Origin: Gemmatimonadota bacterium
Lineage (GTDB): Bacteria > Gemmatimonadota > Gemmatimonadetes > Gemmatimonadales > GWC2-71-9
Reading direction: 5' to 3'
Length of the DNA stretch: 64,000 nt
Assembly (NCBI GenBank): GCA_029863245.1
Contig: JAOTVV010000003.1
Location: 175,359 to 239,358, forward strand
Shown here: piece after piece, positions 20,390 through 29,024 of the stretch
Position numbering within the stretch: the stretch's first letter is position 1
How the letters are laid out: each line of letters begins with the position of its first letter
The notes under the pieces: model-generated
Told to the model about the DNA's origin: nothing
The model's database searches: none
What the model saw: the letters and a program-made list of their open reading frames with translations, nothing else
Translations under genes and position numbers: made by a program

Positions 20390-21115
20390 TCAATCCTCAT
20401 GATTTGCAGATACAGTTTGATCGATCAGACAATCGACATTGTCATGTAACCAGAGGAATGACGCCGGCAATGTCGTCGTCACCTTTCCCGACAACAGCCC
20501 GGCGATTGCCTGCTCTTTCCCTTCACCGGCCACCAGCAGAATGATTCTTCTGGACGCCAAGATCTCCTGCATGCCGAGCGTGAGCCCGAAATGGGGCGTA
20601 CGCTCCATTGACCGCACCATGCTGTGTCGACGGGATTCCTCAGACAAGCGCGCCACGTGACAATGGGGTATCAGAAACGGCCCTGGCTCATTGAATCCAA
20701 TGTGGCCATTGATGCCAAGTCCCAAGATGCACACATCGATCGGCCCGCGTTGCGCCAACTCCGTGCCAATTCGCTTGCATTCTTCAGCAGGCTCTGCGGG
20801 GTTCGAGGCGAAGGATATATACCGCTCCGGCGATATTCCCAGTGGATCCAACAACCGGTTTCGCAGGTACCTCTCGGATGATCCAGGATCATTCTCGGGA
20901 ATACCGCACCACTCATCCACCTTGATTATCCTGAGATCGTCGAAGAACGCTCTATCTGCTTCAGCCTTCCTTGCCAGCTCTTCATACAAACCGCTCGGCG
21001 AGCTTCCGCTCGTCGCACACAAGAACAGGTTCTTTCGCGTGTCGATTTCGGAGATGACCAGCGAGGCTGCCTGGACGCTCAAGCTCTCATAATCCTCGCA
21101 GTAGACGATGTTCAT
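20390..21115 (-). CDS. Glucosamine-6-phosphate deaminase/isomerase family (NagB-like)
   Basis: LCATSGSSPSGLYEEL, KVDEWCGI, CILGLGINGHIGFNEPG. Confidence 0.92.
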   Translation of the reverse strand: MNIVYCEDYESLSVQAASLVISEIDTRKNLFLCATSGSSPSGLYEELARKAEADRAFFDDLRIIKVDEWCGIPENDPGSSERYLRNRLLDPLGISPERYISFASNPAEPAEECKRIGTELAQRGPIDVCILGLGINGHIGFNEPGPFLIPHCHVARLSEESRRHSMVRSMERTPHFGLTLGMQEILASRRIILLVAGEGKEQAIAGLLSGKVTTTLPASFLWLHDNVDCLIDQTVSANHED

Positions 21116-21116
21116 G

Positions 21117-21476
21117 CTAGAACCAGGCCCTGTCTCCTGGCGTATACGCTACGCATCCATCATATCGGCCCGGTACGGGATTGTATCGCAACGCCTGCGT
21201 TACGCCGGGTTCCGACGTGAAGTATCCCCAAATGGTGAGCTGTTTCATCATCGCGCCAAAAGTGGATATCGTCGTCGTCCGCTCTGTTGCTCGCTATCCG
21301 ATCAAAGTCACTCAAGAGATCGTGGCGTTGCCGAGACGACAGCTCCAGGACGTTCTGCGAATGCTTGGTCTGCGATGCGCTGCTCACCTCCCTCAGACCC
21401 GCTGTGAATATCTCGGCTTCAGCTTCATCATAGCAATCCATCACGTCGTTGCATAATTCCTCAACTCATTTCGTGA
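21117..21476 (-). pseudogene. Gluconate 2-dehydrogenase subunit 3-like remnant (N-terminus missing, frameshifted)
   Basis: One frame reads VEELCNDVMDCYDEAEAEIFTAGLREVSS...RQRHDLLSDFDRIA; another frame continues MKQLTIWGYFTSEPGVTQALRYNPVPGRYDGCVAYTPGDRAWF*. Confidence 0.75.
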
Positions 21477-21479
21477 CAA

Positions 21480-22559
21480 TTACTTTTTCCAGAGTTTGTA
21501 TGGTTTGTCGGCATCAGTCTCAAAGGGCAACATCACCTTTCGTCCGGTGCCCGCTGATTCATACGCCGCGAAGATGACCTCGAGCACCGCTCTTCCGTCT
21601 TCACCTGTCACCAGTGGTTGCGTGTCATGTTTCACGCAGTGAACGAAATGCTCGAATTCCTGAGGAAAGCCATAATTCCAAATCTCCTCATACATCGTGA
21701 AGCTCCACCCAGCGGTAATCCCCGCTTTCTCGACGGCGTAACCAACTCCTTTTGTGCTGTAGGTCTGGATTGAATTGCCTTGCAGGACATCGGCATAGGC
21801 CACCCCCCCCGAGCCATGGATCTCTGCCCGGTCGTCCATTCCTCCCAGCTTTGTCCAACTCTCCTCGGCGACTGCAATCACGCCATTCGCGAATTCGAGA
21901 ATGATGATTGAATTGTCGTCACCCTTCGTCTTCGTCGTATGGACACTCGTGCTCATCTGGGCATAGACGGATGCGATGGGGGCTCTGCCATTCAGCCAAC
22001 GGAAGAACTCGATGGCGTGGCATCCCATGTCCATGGTCACCCCTCCACCCGATCGCTCCACGTCCCAAAAATGATCTGCATGTGGCCCATCGTGTTTTTC
22101 GGATTGCTTCAGCAGTACGGGCTTGCCCAGGGCGCCTTCATCCAACAGCCCCTTCAATCGTACGTATTTCGGAGTGAAACACAGTTCTTCGGCATACATC
22201 AATTTGACATTCGCCCCCTTGCAGGCGTCGATCATGCGGTCCGCCTCGGCCAGATTCATGCACAATGGCTTCTCGATCACGACATGCTTGCCGGCCTTTG
22301 CTGCCGCGAGTGTGATCTCACAATGGAGGAAGTTTGGTACACCTATGACGACCATATCGATGTCGTCCATGGCCAACATTTGATCGAGGGCAGAGAAGTG
22401 ATTGGGTATGCTGTACTTCTCTGCAAAATCCCTTGCGTGTGCGCCAGTCGGTGACATGACCGCCAGGACCTCTGCGTCTGCGACCGATTGCAGGGCCTCT
22501 GCATGGATCGTGGAGATGAACTGCGACCCAATGAGTCCTACGCCTATTCTGTCATCCAT
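21480..22559 (-). CDS. Gfo/Idh/MocA-family oxidoreductase
   Basis: IGVGLIGSQFISTIHAEAL, VVIEKPLCMNLAEADRMI, GGGVTMDMGCHAIEF. Confidence 0.92.
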   Translation of the reverse strand: MDDRIGVGLIGSQFISTIHAEALQSVADAEVLAVMSPTGAHARDFAEKYSIPNHFSALDQMLAMDDIDMVVIGVPNFLHCEITLAAAKAGKHVVIEKPLCMNLAEADRMIDACKGANVKLMYAEELCFTPKYVRLKGLLDEGALGKPVLLKQSEKHDGPHADHFWDVERSGGGVTMDMGCHAIEFFRWLNGRAPIASVYAQMSTSVHTTKTKGDDNSIIILEFANGVIAVAEESWTKLGGMDDRAEIHGSGGVAYADVLQGNSIQTYSTKGVGYAVEKAGITAGWSFTMYEEIWNYGFPQEFEHFVHCVKHDTQPLVTGEDGRAVLEVIFAAYESAGTGRKVMLPFETDADKPYKLWKK

Positions 22560-22571
22560 ATCAATTCCATG

Positions 22572-23085
22572 TCATGAATGGCCATCCGCAAGCTGATCTG
22601 CGGCGAATGAAGCGGTCCTCGCCGTGAGTGCCATATAGAGAAGCGACGGACTCTGGTTTCCTGTACTGGTCATGCGAGCACCATCTGTTACGAATACGTT
22701 CTTGCAGGCATGCATGTGACTGAATGCACGCAAGAGTGAAGTGTCAGGATCTTCCCCCATTCTCACTCCACCGATCTCATGGATATCGAGGCCAGGTGGC
22801 TGCATCTTCGTAGCCAATTGTCCACTCGATTCCGTTGCCGTACGTTGCCGGTGCCTTGAATTCATAATCGCTCCACCGCTGGCAGGTCCGGCCCCAGGTT
22901 AGCGATCTCCCGCCCACCTGGTATCCTCTGATCCAGTCGAATGGTCGTTCCTGAACCTACGGGTGATCGTCGTCTTCGATGAAGCAGTGGGCGGTATCCT
23001 CGGCGAACCCCGCTGCCTTGGCAATGAGCGGATTCGCATCCAAAAACGCCTTCGTCATCTTCCCCCGTTGTCACGTGTCTCAAAC
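22572..23085 (-). pseudogene. GMC oxidoreductase remnant with large internal deletion and in-frame stop
   Basis: Fragment [40 protein letters not shown] joined to the C-terminal [62 protein letters not shown]. Confidence 0.82.
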
Positions 23086-23154
23086 GTGAAGTGGTCACGG
23101 CCGCGTCTCGTCGAGGAAGGCGTCGTCCAGGCATGCGCGGTGTCACGACGTCCT

Positions 23155-24024
23155 CTATTGGGGAAGCTTTCTCCGCACGTCCTGCAGGAGCTCGTCGAAC
23201 TCCCGATAGGCGGGTCCCACGCGACGAGCCACATCCCCATCCACCGCTACGAGATCGTCCACCCGAGCCTGCATCGCCCGGCATCTGGCGGGGGTGCTCA
23301 CCATAGGAGCCGCACCTGCTCGAGTATCGCCTTCACCTGGCACACCTTCCGCGGGCGCTGCCGGCCGGGCGTGGTGGGTCGCTGCTGTCAGTAGCTCCGA
23401 TGCCCGGTCGAACGCGCCCGCTTTCCATGCGATGTAACCCTGGTAGAAGTGCGCCGGCACACTGGAGTAGTTCGAACCGACGACCGCATCGAAATAGTCG
23501 AGCGCCTTCTCCAGATTTCCCTGAACCAGGGCGATCTCGCCGAGACGGAGGAGTGATCCGGTCTCCTCGCGGTTGATCGCCAGCGCGCGCTGCAACTCGG
23601 CCGTAGCTCTCTCGGGCTGGAGCATCTCCTGCTCGCCGACACAGAAATACAGAGCGCCCAACTGCGAATGCGCACGAGCACTGGTGGGATCGATCTCCAC
23701 CAGCCGCTGCCAGGATTGCTCCGCCGCCGCGAGGTTCCCCAGGTCGAAGTGCATGTTCCCCAGGTAGTAGAGCGCATCTTGATGCTCGGGGTTGAGTCCC
23801 AAGGCACGGGTATACTCTTCCACCGCTTCGCGCGACCGTCCCGCAATGCGGTGTTCGGTGGCTCGGCGGTACGCCTCCCAAAAACGGTGGATCCGGCCAC
23901 GATCCTCGATCGAGATCCCAGTGGAATCGACACTGCCCGTCGTCCCCGACGACCCGCTCTTCAAGACCGTGATCGCCGCGAAGAGCACACCAAACGCAAT
24001 GAGCAAGCCCGCGAGACGCCTCAC
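23155..24024 (-). CDS. TPR-repeat protein with N-terminal membrane anchor
   Basis: EYTRALGLNPEHQDALYYLGNMHFDLGNLAAAEQSWQRLVEIDPTSARAHSQLGALYF; GTG start overlapping the upstream stop. Confidence 0.85.
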   Translation of the reverse strand: MRRLAGLLIAFGVLFAAITVLKSGSSGTTGSVDSTGISIEDRGRIHRFWEAYRRATEHRIAGRSREAVEEYTRALGLNPEHQDALYYLGNMHFDLGNLAAAEQSWQRLVEIDPTSARAHSQLGALYFCVGEQEMLQPERATAELQRALAINREETGSLLRLGEIALVQGNLEKALDYFDAVVGSNYSSVPAHFYQGYIAWKAGAFDRASELLTAATHHARPAAPAEGVPGEGDTRAGAAPMVSTPARCRAMQARVDDLVAVDGDVARRVGPAYREFDELLQDVRRKLPQ

Positions 24025-25853
24025 CGCGGCTTCGCGTCGGCGTCCTGGGCCGCCGCTCCCTCCGAGACTTGCAGGAGCTGATTTGCGGCCGGACGCAGCA
24101 CGATCTGGTGGAGTCCGCTGGGCCATCGGATCTCCAGCGTGTCCGCCGATGTCAGCGTGCCGAGGCCGAAATGCTGAATGAGACTGTTTTGCGACAGGTA
24201 GGGGCTCTGAGTACCCACCTCACGGACCTGGACCGTCCCGCCGGCAACGAGGCGCAGTCTCGCACCAACGGCCGATCGGTTACTCCGCCTTCCAGCGAGC
24301 TTCACCAACAGCCACCCATGGCGATTGCCACCTTCGTTGCGCAACAAGACGCCAGGCCCGCCGTTATTCACCACAAAGACGTCGACGTCCCCGTCGTTGT
24401 CATAGTCTCCGAACGCTGCGCCTCGACCCACGTATGCCTGTTCGAAGTACTCACCACTCACCGAAGACACATCGTAGAACCCGTCGTCTGCCCCGCGATT
24501 CCAGAACACTTTGTCGGTCATCGGTACGAGGAGTCGTGGATCGTCGTCCTCCTGCAGTGTGCTCCCGTTGACGACGAAGAGATCCAGGCGGCCGTCGTTG
24601 TCGTAATCGATGAAGGACGTTCCCCATCCGATGAAGGGCAGTGCAACTTGCCCCAGTCCGTATCGGTCTGCCACGTCTATGAACTGCAGGGGCAGGGAAG
24701 TGTCGGATCCGAGAGCACGCAACTCCGACCGAAGGTTACTGTACAGCGCATTCTCCTGTGCGATCCAGTGCGTGACGAACATGTCCACGTCCTCGTCCCC
24801 ATCCCAGTCGCCGATCGCGATCCCCATGGCGCCGCGGTAGTCGGCGACCCGAGCGGCCAGACTGATGTCCCTGAACGTTCCATCGCGCTGGTTCCAGTAC
24901 AGCGCGTTGTCGGAAACGTCGTTCGCGACATAGAGATCGGGCCAGCCGTCATCGTCGAAGTCGGCCCACACGGCGCCGAGACTTCGCCCCGTTTCGCCCG
25001 ACACACCGGCCTGCGCCGCCATTTCACTGAAGGTCCCGTCCCGGTTGTTGCGATACAGGAGGTTCCGTTCTGGCTCGAACGACGACGGATTGATGCTGGC
25101 GGGCTGCTCGACGTCGTACTGCAGCGAACTTGTTTGGTCAGCCAGATATCGATACTTGACGTATCCCGTCACGTAGAGGTCGAGGAAGCCGTCTCGATCG
25201 TAGTCGCCCCAGCACACCCCTGCCCAGAACCCAGGGCTCCCGCCGAGACCTGCCTCCAAGGTTCTGTCGGCGAACGTGCCGTCCCCGTTGTTGTGATACA
25301 GCACGTTGTCGCCGTAGGCCGACACGACGAGATCGAGCCAGCCGTCGTTGTCGTAGTCTCCCCACGCCACCCCCATTCCCCATCCGCGGAACTGAACGCC
25401 GGCCTCCGCACTGACGTCGCGGAAGGTCCCGTCGCCGGCGTTGCGATACAACGCTGCATGTGCCGGAGACCGCGCCGTATCTTGCGTCTCAGCGGACGTC
25501 AGCGGTCCCACCTCGTTGACGACATAGAGGTCCAACCAGCCGTCGTTATCGAAGTCACCCCAAGCCGCGCCGGATCCCATGTCTTCTGGCAGCTGTGACG
25601 ACCGGTGTCCGGTGAAGTGCTGGAAGGCGATCCCTGCTTCTTGGGTCACGTTCACGAACGTGACGCGCGGGTGATCCCCCGGGACCGACCGGTCGAGGTC
25701 GGCTTTCAACCCTGCAACTCGCTCGCCCGGTCGGTAGGTGGGTTCCGGCCTCGACGACAGCCACACCGCGACGACTGCTGCGGCGACGAAGAGTGCCCCG
25801 AGGGCCGCGGTCAGGAGCAGGAGCCTTCGACGTCGTGGCATCCGTGCCGGCAT
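24021..25853 (-). CDS. FG-GAP/VCBS and ASPIC/UnbV domain protein (CRTAC1-like)
   Basis: DFDNDGWLDLYVVNEVG, DYDNDGWLDLVVS, DYDRDGFLDLYVTGY; NRSAVGARLRLVAGG C-terminal ASPIC/UnbV. Confidence 0.93.
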   Translation of the reverse strand: MPARMPRRRRLLLLTAALGALFVAAAVVAVWLSSRPEPTYRPGERVAGLKADLDRSVPGDHPRVTFVNVTQEAGIAFQHFTGHRSSQLPEDMGSGAAWGDFDNDGWLDLYVVNEVGPLTSAETQDTARSPAHAALYRNAGDGTFRDVSAEAGVQFRGWGMGVAWGDYDNDGWLDLVVSAYGDNVLYHNNGDGTFADRTLEAGLGGSPGFWAGVCWGDYDRDGFLDLYVTGYVKYRYLADQTSSLQYDVEQPASINPSSFEPERNLLYRNNRDGTFSEMAAQAGVSGETGRSLGAVWADFDDDGWPDLYVANDVSDNALYWNQRDGTFRDISLAARVADYRGAMGIAIGDWDGDEDVDMFVTHWIAQENALYSNLRSELRALGSDTSLPLQFIDVADRYGLGQVALPFIGWGTSFIDYDNDGRLDLFVVNGSTLQEDDDPRLLVPMTDKVFWNRGADDGFYDVSSVSGEYFEQAYVGRGAAFGDYDNDGDVDVFVVNNGGPGVLLRNEGGNRHGWLLVKLAGRRSNRSAVGARLRLVAGGTVQVREVGTQSPYLSQNSLIQHFGLGTLTSADTLEIRWPSGLHQIVLRPAANQLLQVSEGAAAQDADAKPR

Positions 25854-25855
25854 CG

Positions 25856-27955
25856 TTATGACGATTTCCGCGGCCTCACGACGATCGTCTTCTCGTCCTC
25901 CGACATCACGGTGACCGGGGCGGTCAGGTTGGCGTCCTCACCGAATAGGAAGTTCAGCAGAAACTGGTCTGCCTTTCTGTAGAGCAACTTCGCCGATACA
26001 TGCAGCGTTGTGGCTTGCTGGCCGGGTGCCTTGAATTCGGCGTCGGTGTCGAGGGGTGGTGGCGCGTCGCCCTCACGGCGCTGCGCAGGAACCGTCGTTG
26101 CGGGACACGAGAAGCCGAATTCCGCTCGGTCGGACGCTCCGGGAAACATGGAGCGGCGGTATCGCACTCCAACCATTTCCCAGAGATTGTGCCGGTCGAT
26201 CAGGTTACCGAACTGATCGACGGGTTCTGCTTTGAAGATGAAGGACCCGGGCTCAATGAAATGCCTCGCGTCTCGGCGCCCCGACTCAAAGACGATGTTG
26301 CCAGCCTGGTCCTTCACGGTGATCTCCACCCACGCTTGAATGATATCCAGCGGTCCTGTGGGGAAGTCGTGGCCGACCTTGTTGTTGGTGACGACGGCCT
26401 GAACCTTCACCTGCTCCCCCGGGGTCACCGAATCCGGGACGACAAGCTCCAGCGGAACGGCGGGGCCTGGGCGCCACTTGTCGGCAATCTCGGGGATTTC
26501 GATCTCACCCCGCAGCCACCGCTCCGTCAGATCCGCGTGCTCCTGCGCCCCTTCGAGTTCCAGAGCCAGCGGCATGAACTGGTTGGCCGCGAGAAATCGA
26601 TGGCTGCGGTGTTTGCTGTCACCCGCCGAACGATTGTAATCGAGCACGTCCCCACTGGAAGGGTCATGGGAATCGGTCAACGGCATGTGGCATTCGCGGC
26701 ACTCGACTGTTTGGCTCGGGTCGCCCGGCTCGTTCCACCTGCTGTTTTTCCAGTTGTCGTACTGGTTCTGGAGCTGCACCCATCCGACCTGGTTGATTTC
26801 CTCGTCGATGAACTGCTTGTGGCACGCTGCGCAGAACTCTGGGCTCTTGAACAGACGATGCTGGAGGCTCTTCACGTGATGGCGAGGATAGGCCCGGAGG
26901 AGAAAGTCTCTGAAGAACTGCGGCGTTTCTCCCTCGTCAAGCTCGAACATGTAACGCGTCGGTTGCGCAATAACGTAGTTCGCGTTCCCCTTGACGTCGG
27001 TTTCCTCGATTGCATGGCAAACGATGCAGGACACGCCTTCCTGATATCCGGCGAGGTTCGTGAGATCTTCAGTAAAGACGTTCTTGGTTCCGGAAAACAG
27101 CGAGATGGGATCATGACAGCCGCCGCAATAGCGGGTTGACTCGGCGCCGTTCTGTTCGGCCATCACTTTCTGTACCGACTGGAATGCCGCGTCCATCGCT
27201 GAGTAGCGGTGGGCACTGACCCGCCACTCTTTCACGATCTGCTCGTGACATCGTGCGGTTCCACAGGACTCCGAACCGCTCATGGATCGTGCATCGAACG
27301 CCATGGCTGTCTCGGTCCGCGCCAGGCTGGGTGCGAACGGCCGGTCCGGGCCATAGAGATAGCTGTAGTCCGCTGGGAACTCGTTCACCATCCTCGGCGG
27401 CTCATACCAGTACGCGACCAGCGCAACAGCCACGAAGAGTGTCGCCGCGATGAGCAGCGAGCCCAGGCCAAAGTGCTTTGTGGCTGCGAGCGCAGAATCG
27501 CCGTCGGCCACACGGGCGGCTCGCAGCTCCCGATTCACGAGGACGAGGATATGGGGAGCGACGGACACGATCAAGGCAAATGTGGCAACGATATGGATCA
27601 AGTCCCACGCGTAGCTGATACGGGTTGACCACAATGCCTGTACGGTCAGCACCAGGCCGGATATGATGGCGACGGCCGTTGCTACCATGGCGAAATAGCC
27701 GGTGAGCTTCACGTGCGACATGCGTAATGGTTGATAGAGGAGCCAGTGGCGAGTCTGATACCAGCCAAATGGCACCAGGAACACGAGCCCGATCGCGGTA
27801 TGGAGCAACACCATGACTTGGTTCGAGACCGAAAACGGGAGCAGGAAAATGGAAAGGCCCGTAAGCGTCTCGAAGAGCAGCAGGCCTGAGACCCACATGA
27901 GGAGCTTATGCTGCCATTCTTCGGATCTCGAACGATTGCGACGAGGCTGTTCCAT
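25856..27955 (-). CDS. Membrane-anchored multiheme cytochrome c (N-terminal cytochrome b-like TM domain, C-terminal heme domain)
   Basis: Several N-terminal TM helices; heme motifs CGGCH, CIVCH, CAACH, CRECH plus an atypical CGTARCH (CX4CH). Confidence 0.9.
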   Translation of the reverse strand: MEQPRRNRSRSEEWQHKLLMWVSGLLLFETLTGLSIFLLPFSVSNQVMVLLHTAIGLVFLVPFGWYQTRHWLLYQPLRMSHVKLTGYFAMVATAVAIISGLVLTVQALWSTRISYAWDLIHIVATFALIVSVAPHILVLVNRELRAARVADGDSALAATKHFGLGSLLIAATLFVAVALVAYWYEPPRMVNEFPADYSYLYGPDRPFAPSLARTETAMAFDARSMSGSESCGTARCHEQIVKEWRVSAHRYSAMDAAFQSVQKVMAEQNGAESTRYCGGCHDPISLFSGTKNVFTEDLTNLAGYQEGVSCIVCHAIEETDVKGNANYVIAQPTRYMFELDEGETPQFFRDFLLRAYPRHHVKSLQHRLFKSPEFCAACHKQFIDEEINQVGWVQLQNQYDNWKNSRWNEPGDPSQTVECRECHMPLTDSHDPSSGDVLDYNRSAGDSKHRSHRFLAANQFMPLALELEGAQEHADLTERWLRGEIEIPEIADKWRPGPAVPLELVVPDSVTPGEQVKVQAVVTNNKVGHDFPTGPLDIIQAWVEITVKDQAGNIVFESGRRDARHFIEPGSFIFKAEPVDQFGNLIDRHNLWEMVGVRYRRSMFPGASDRAEFGFSCPATTVPAQRREGDAPPPLDTDAEFKAPGQQATTLHVSAKLLYRKADQFLLNFLFGEDANLTAPVTVMSEDEKTIVVRPRKSS

Positions 27956-28588
27956 TGGGTCACTCCATGCTTAAGAAAATGGTGCAACCGCGTAGCGTGT
28001 CGGAGCACATGCCGCACCCGACCTGCCCGCGTCAGTTTCAGGGCCTCATCGTAGAAAAACAGGTCGAGGAGTTCGGACGGAGCACGGGTGGAGCGTCGAC
28101 AGGCAGCTGCCCACCCCTCCCGACCGTCTGCGCGGTAAATGGTCCTATTGGCGGGACGCAGCGCGATCGCGCGCGTCGGGCCTCCCGTCACCTCCCACTC
28201 ACCGCAGCTTCCGCCGACGAGGCTAACTAATCTAAGGCAGGGGAACGGAAGGACGGAAGGTGGGGCGTGTGCCTTCAGCCGCTCGGCCACCCGTCCCTGC
28301 GAGGGTAAGAGGTTAAACGGAAGAAATACAGTGAGTTACGGCGAGAGGGTCAAGGCTCCCGGGCTGTGTGGTGGCGCATGGCTCAGTCGCCGGTCGGTCG
28401 ATCCGGAAGACCACGTCGGTACGGTGCTCCACACATCTGCGCGAGCTCCCACGCCTGACGTTGCGGGGCAGTTGCGCCGGTGCAATGGGTTCACTAATCT
28501 GCTACTGCTAGCAAATCTGATTGTGTTCACCGCGAGTAGGACGATTCCCCACTGGGACCTCCTCCCCGTCCTTACCCCGGTGCAGTGC

Positions 28589-29002
28589 CGGAAAGGGTAT
28601 CCCTCCATCCTGTCGAGCTACGCGTTCAACTGTCCGGTGGGGAACTCGATGGGCCCGCCGTCCGATGCCGATGGAAACGCCTACGATGTGACCTGCGCGA
28701 TGGTGGGATTCCGTCGCGCGGTGGTGGGGACCCAGATCCAGAACTGGTGGGACAACGGCGCGAATGTGATCGCGTTCTCGCGCGGCGACCGCGGTTTCGT
28801 TGCGCTCAATCTCGAAGGCACGACTGTGTCGGTGGATGCGGCCACCCCGCTTGCCCCGGGCACCTACTGCGACGCGCTCACGGGGGGCCTCGACGCCGGA
28901 GCCTGCGCGGGCCGGAGCGTGGTGGTCGACTCGGCGGGTCGCGTGCAGCTCGACCTCGCGGCCGGCAGGGCCGTCGCGATTCACGTGGGTACGCGCGTGT
29001 GA
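28589..29002 (+). pseudogene. C-terminal remnant of an alpha-amylase (catalytic barrel missing)
   Basis: RKGYPSILSSYAFNCPVGNSMGPPSDADGNAYDVTCAMVGFRRAVVGTQIQNWWDNGANVIAFSRGDRGFVALN...AVAIHVGTRV*. Confidence 0.8.
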
Positions 29003-29024
29003 TCCGGCCCGCGGTCCACCGCAC

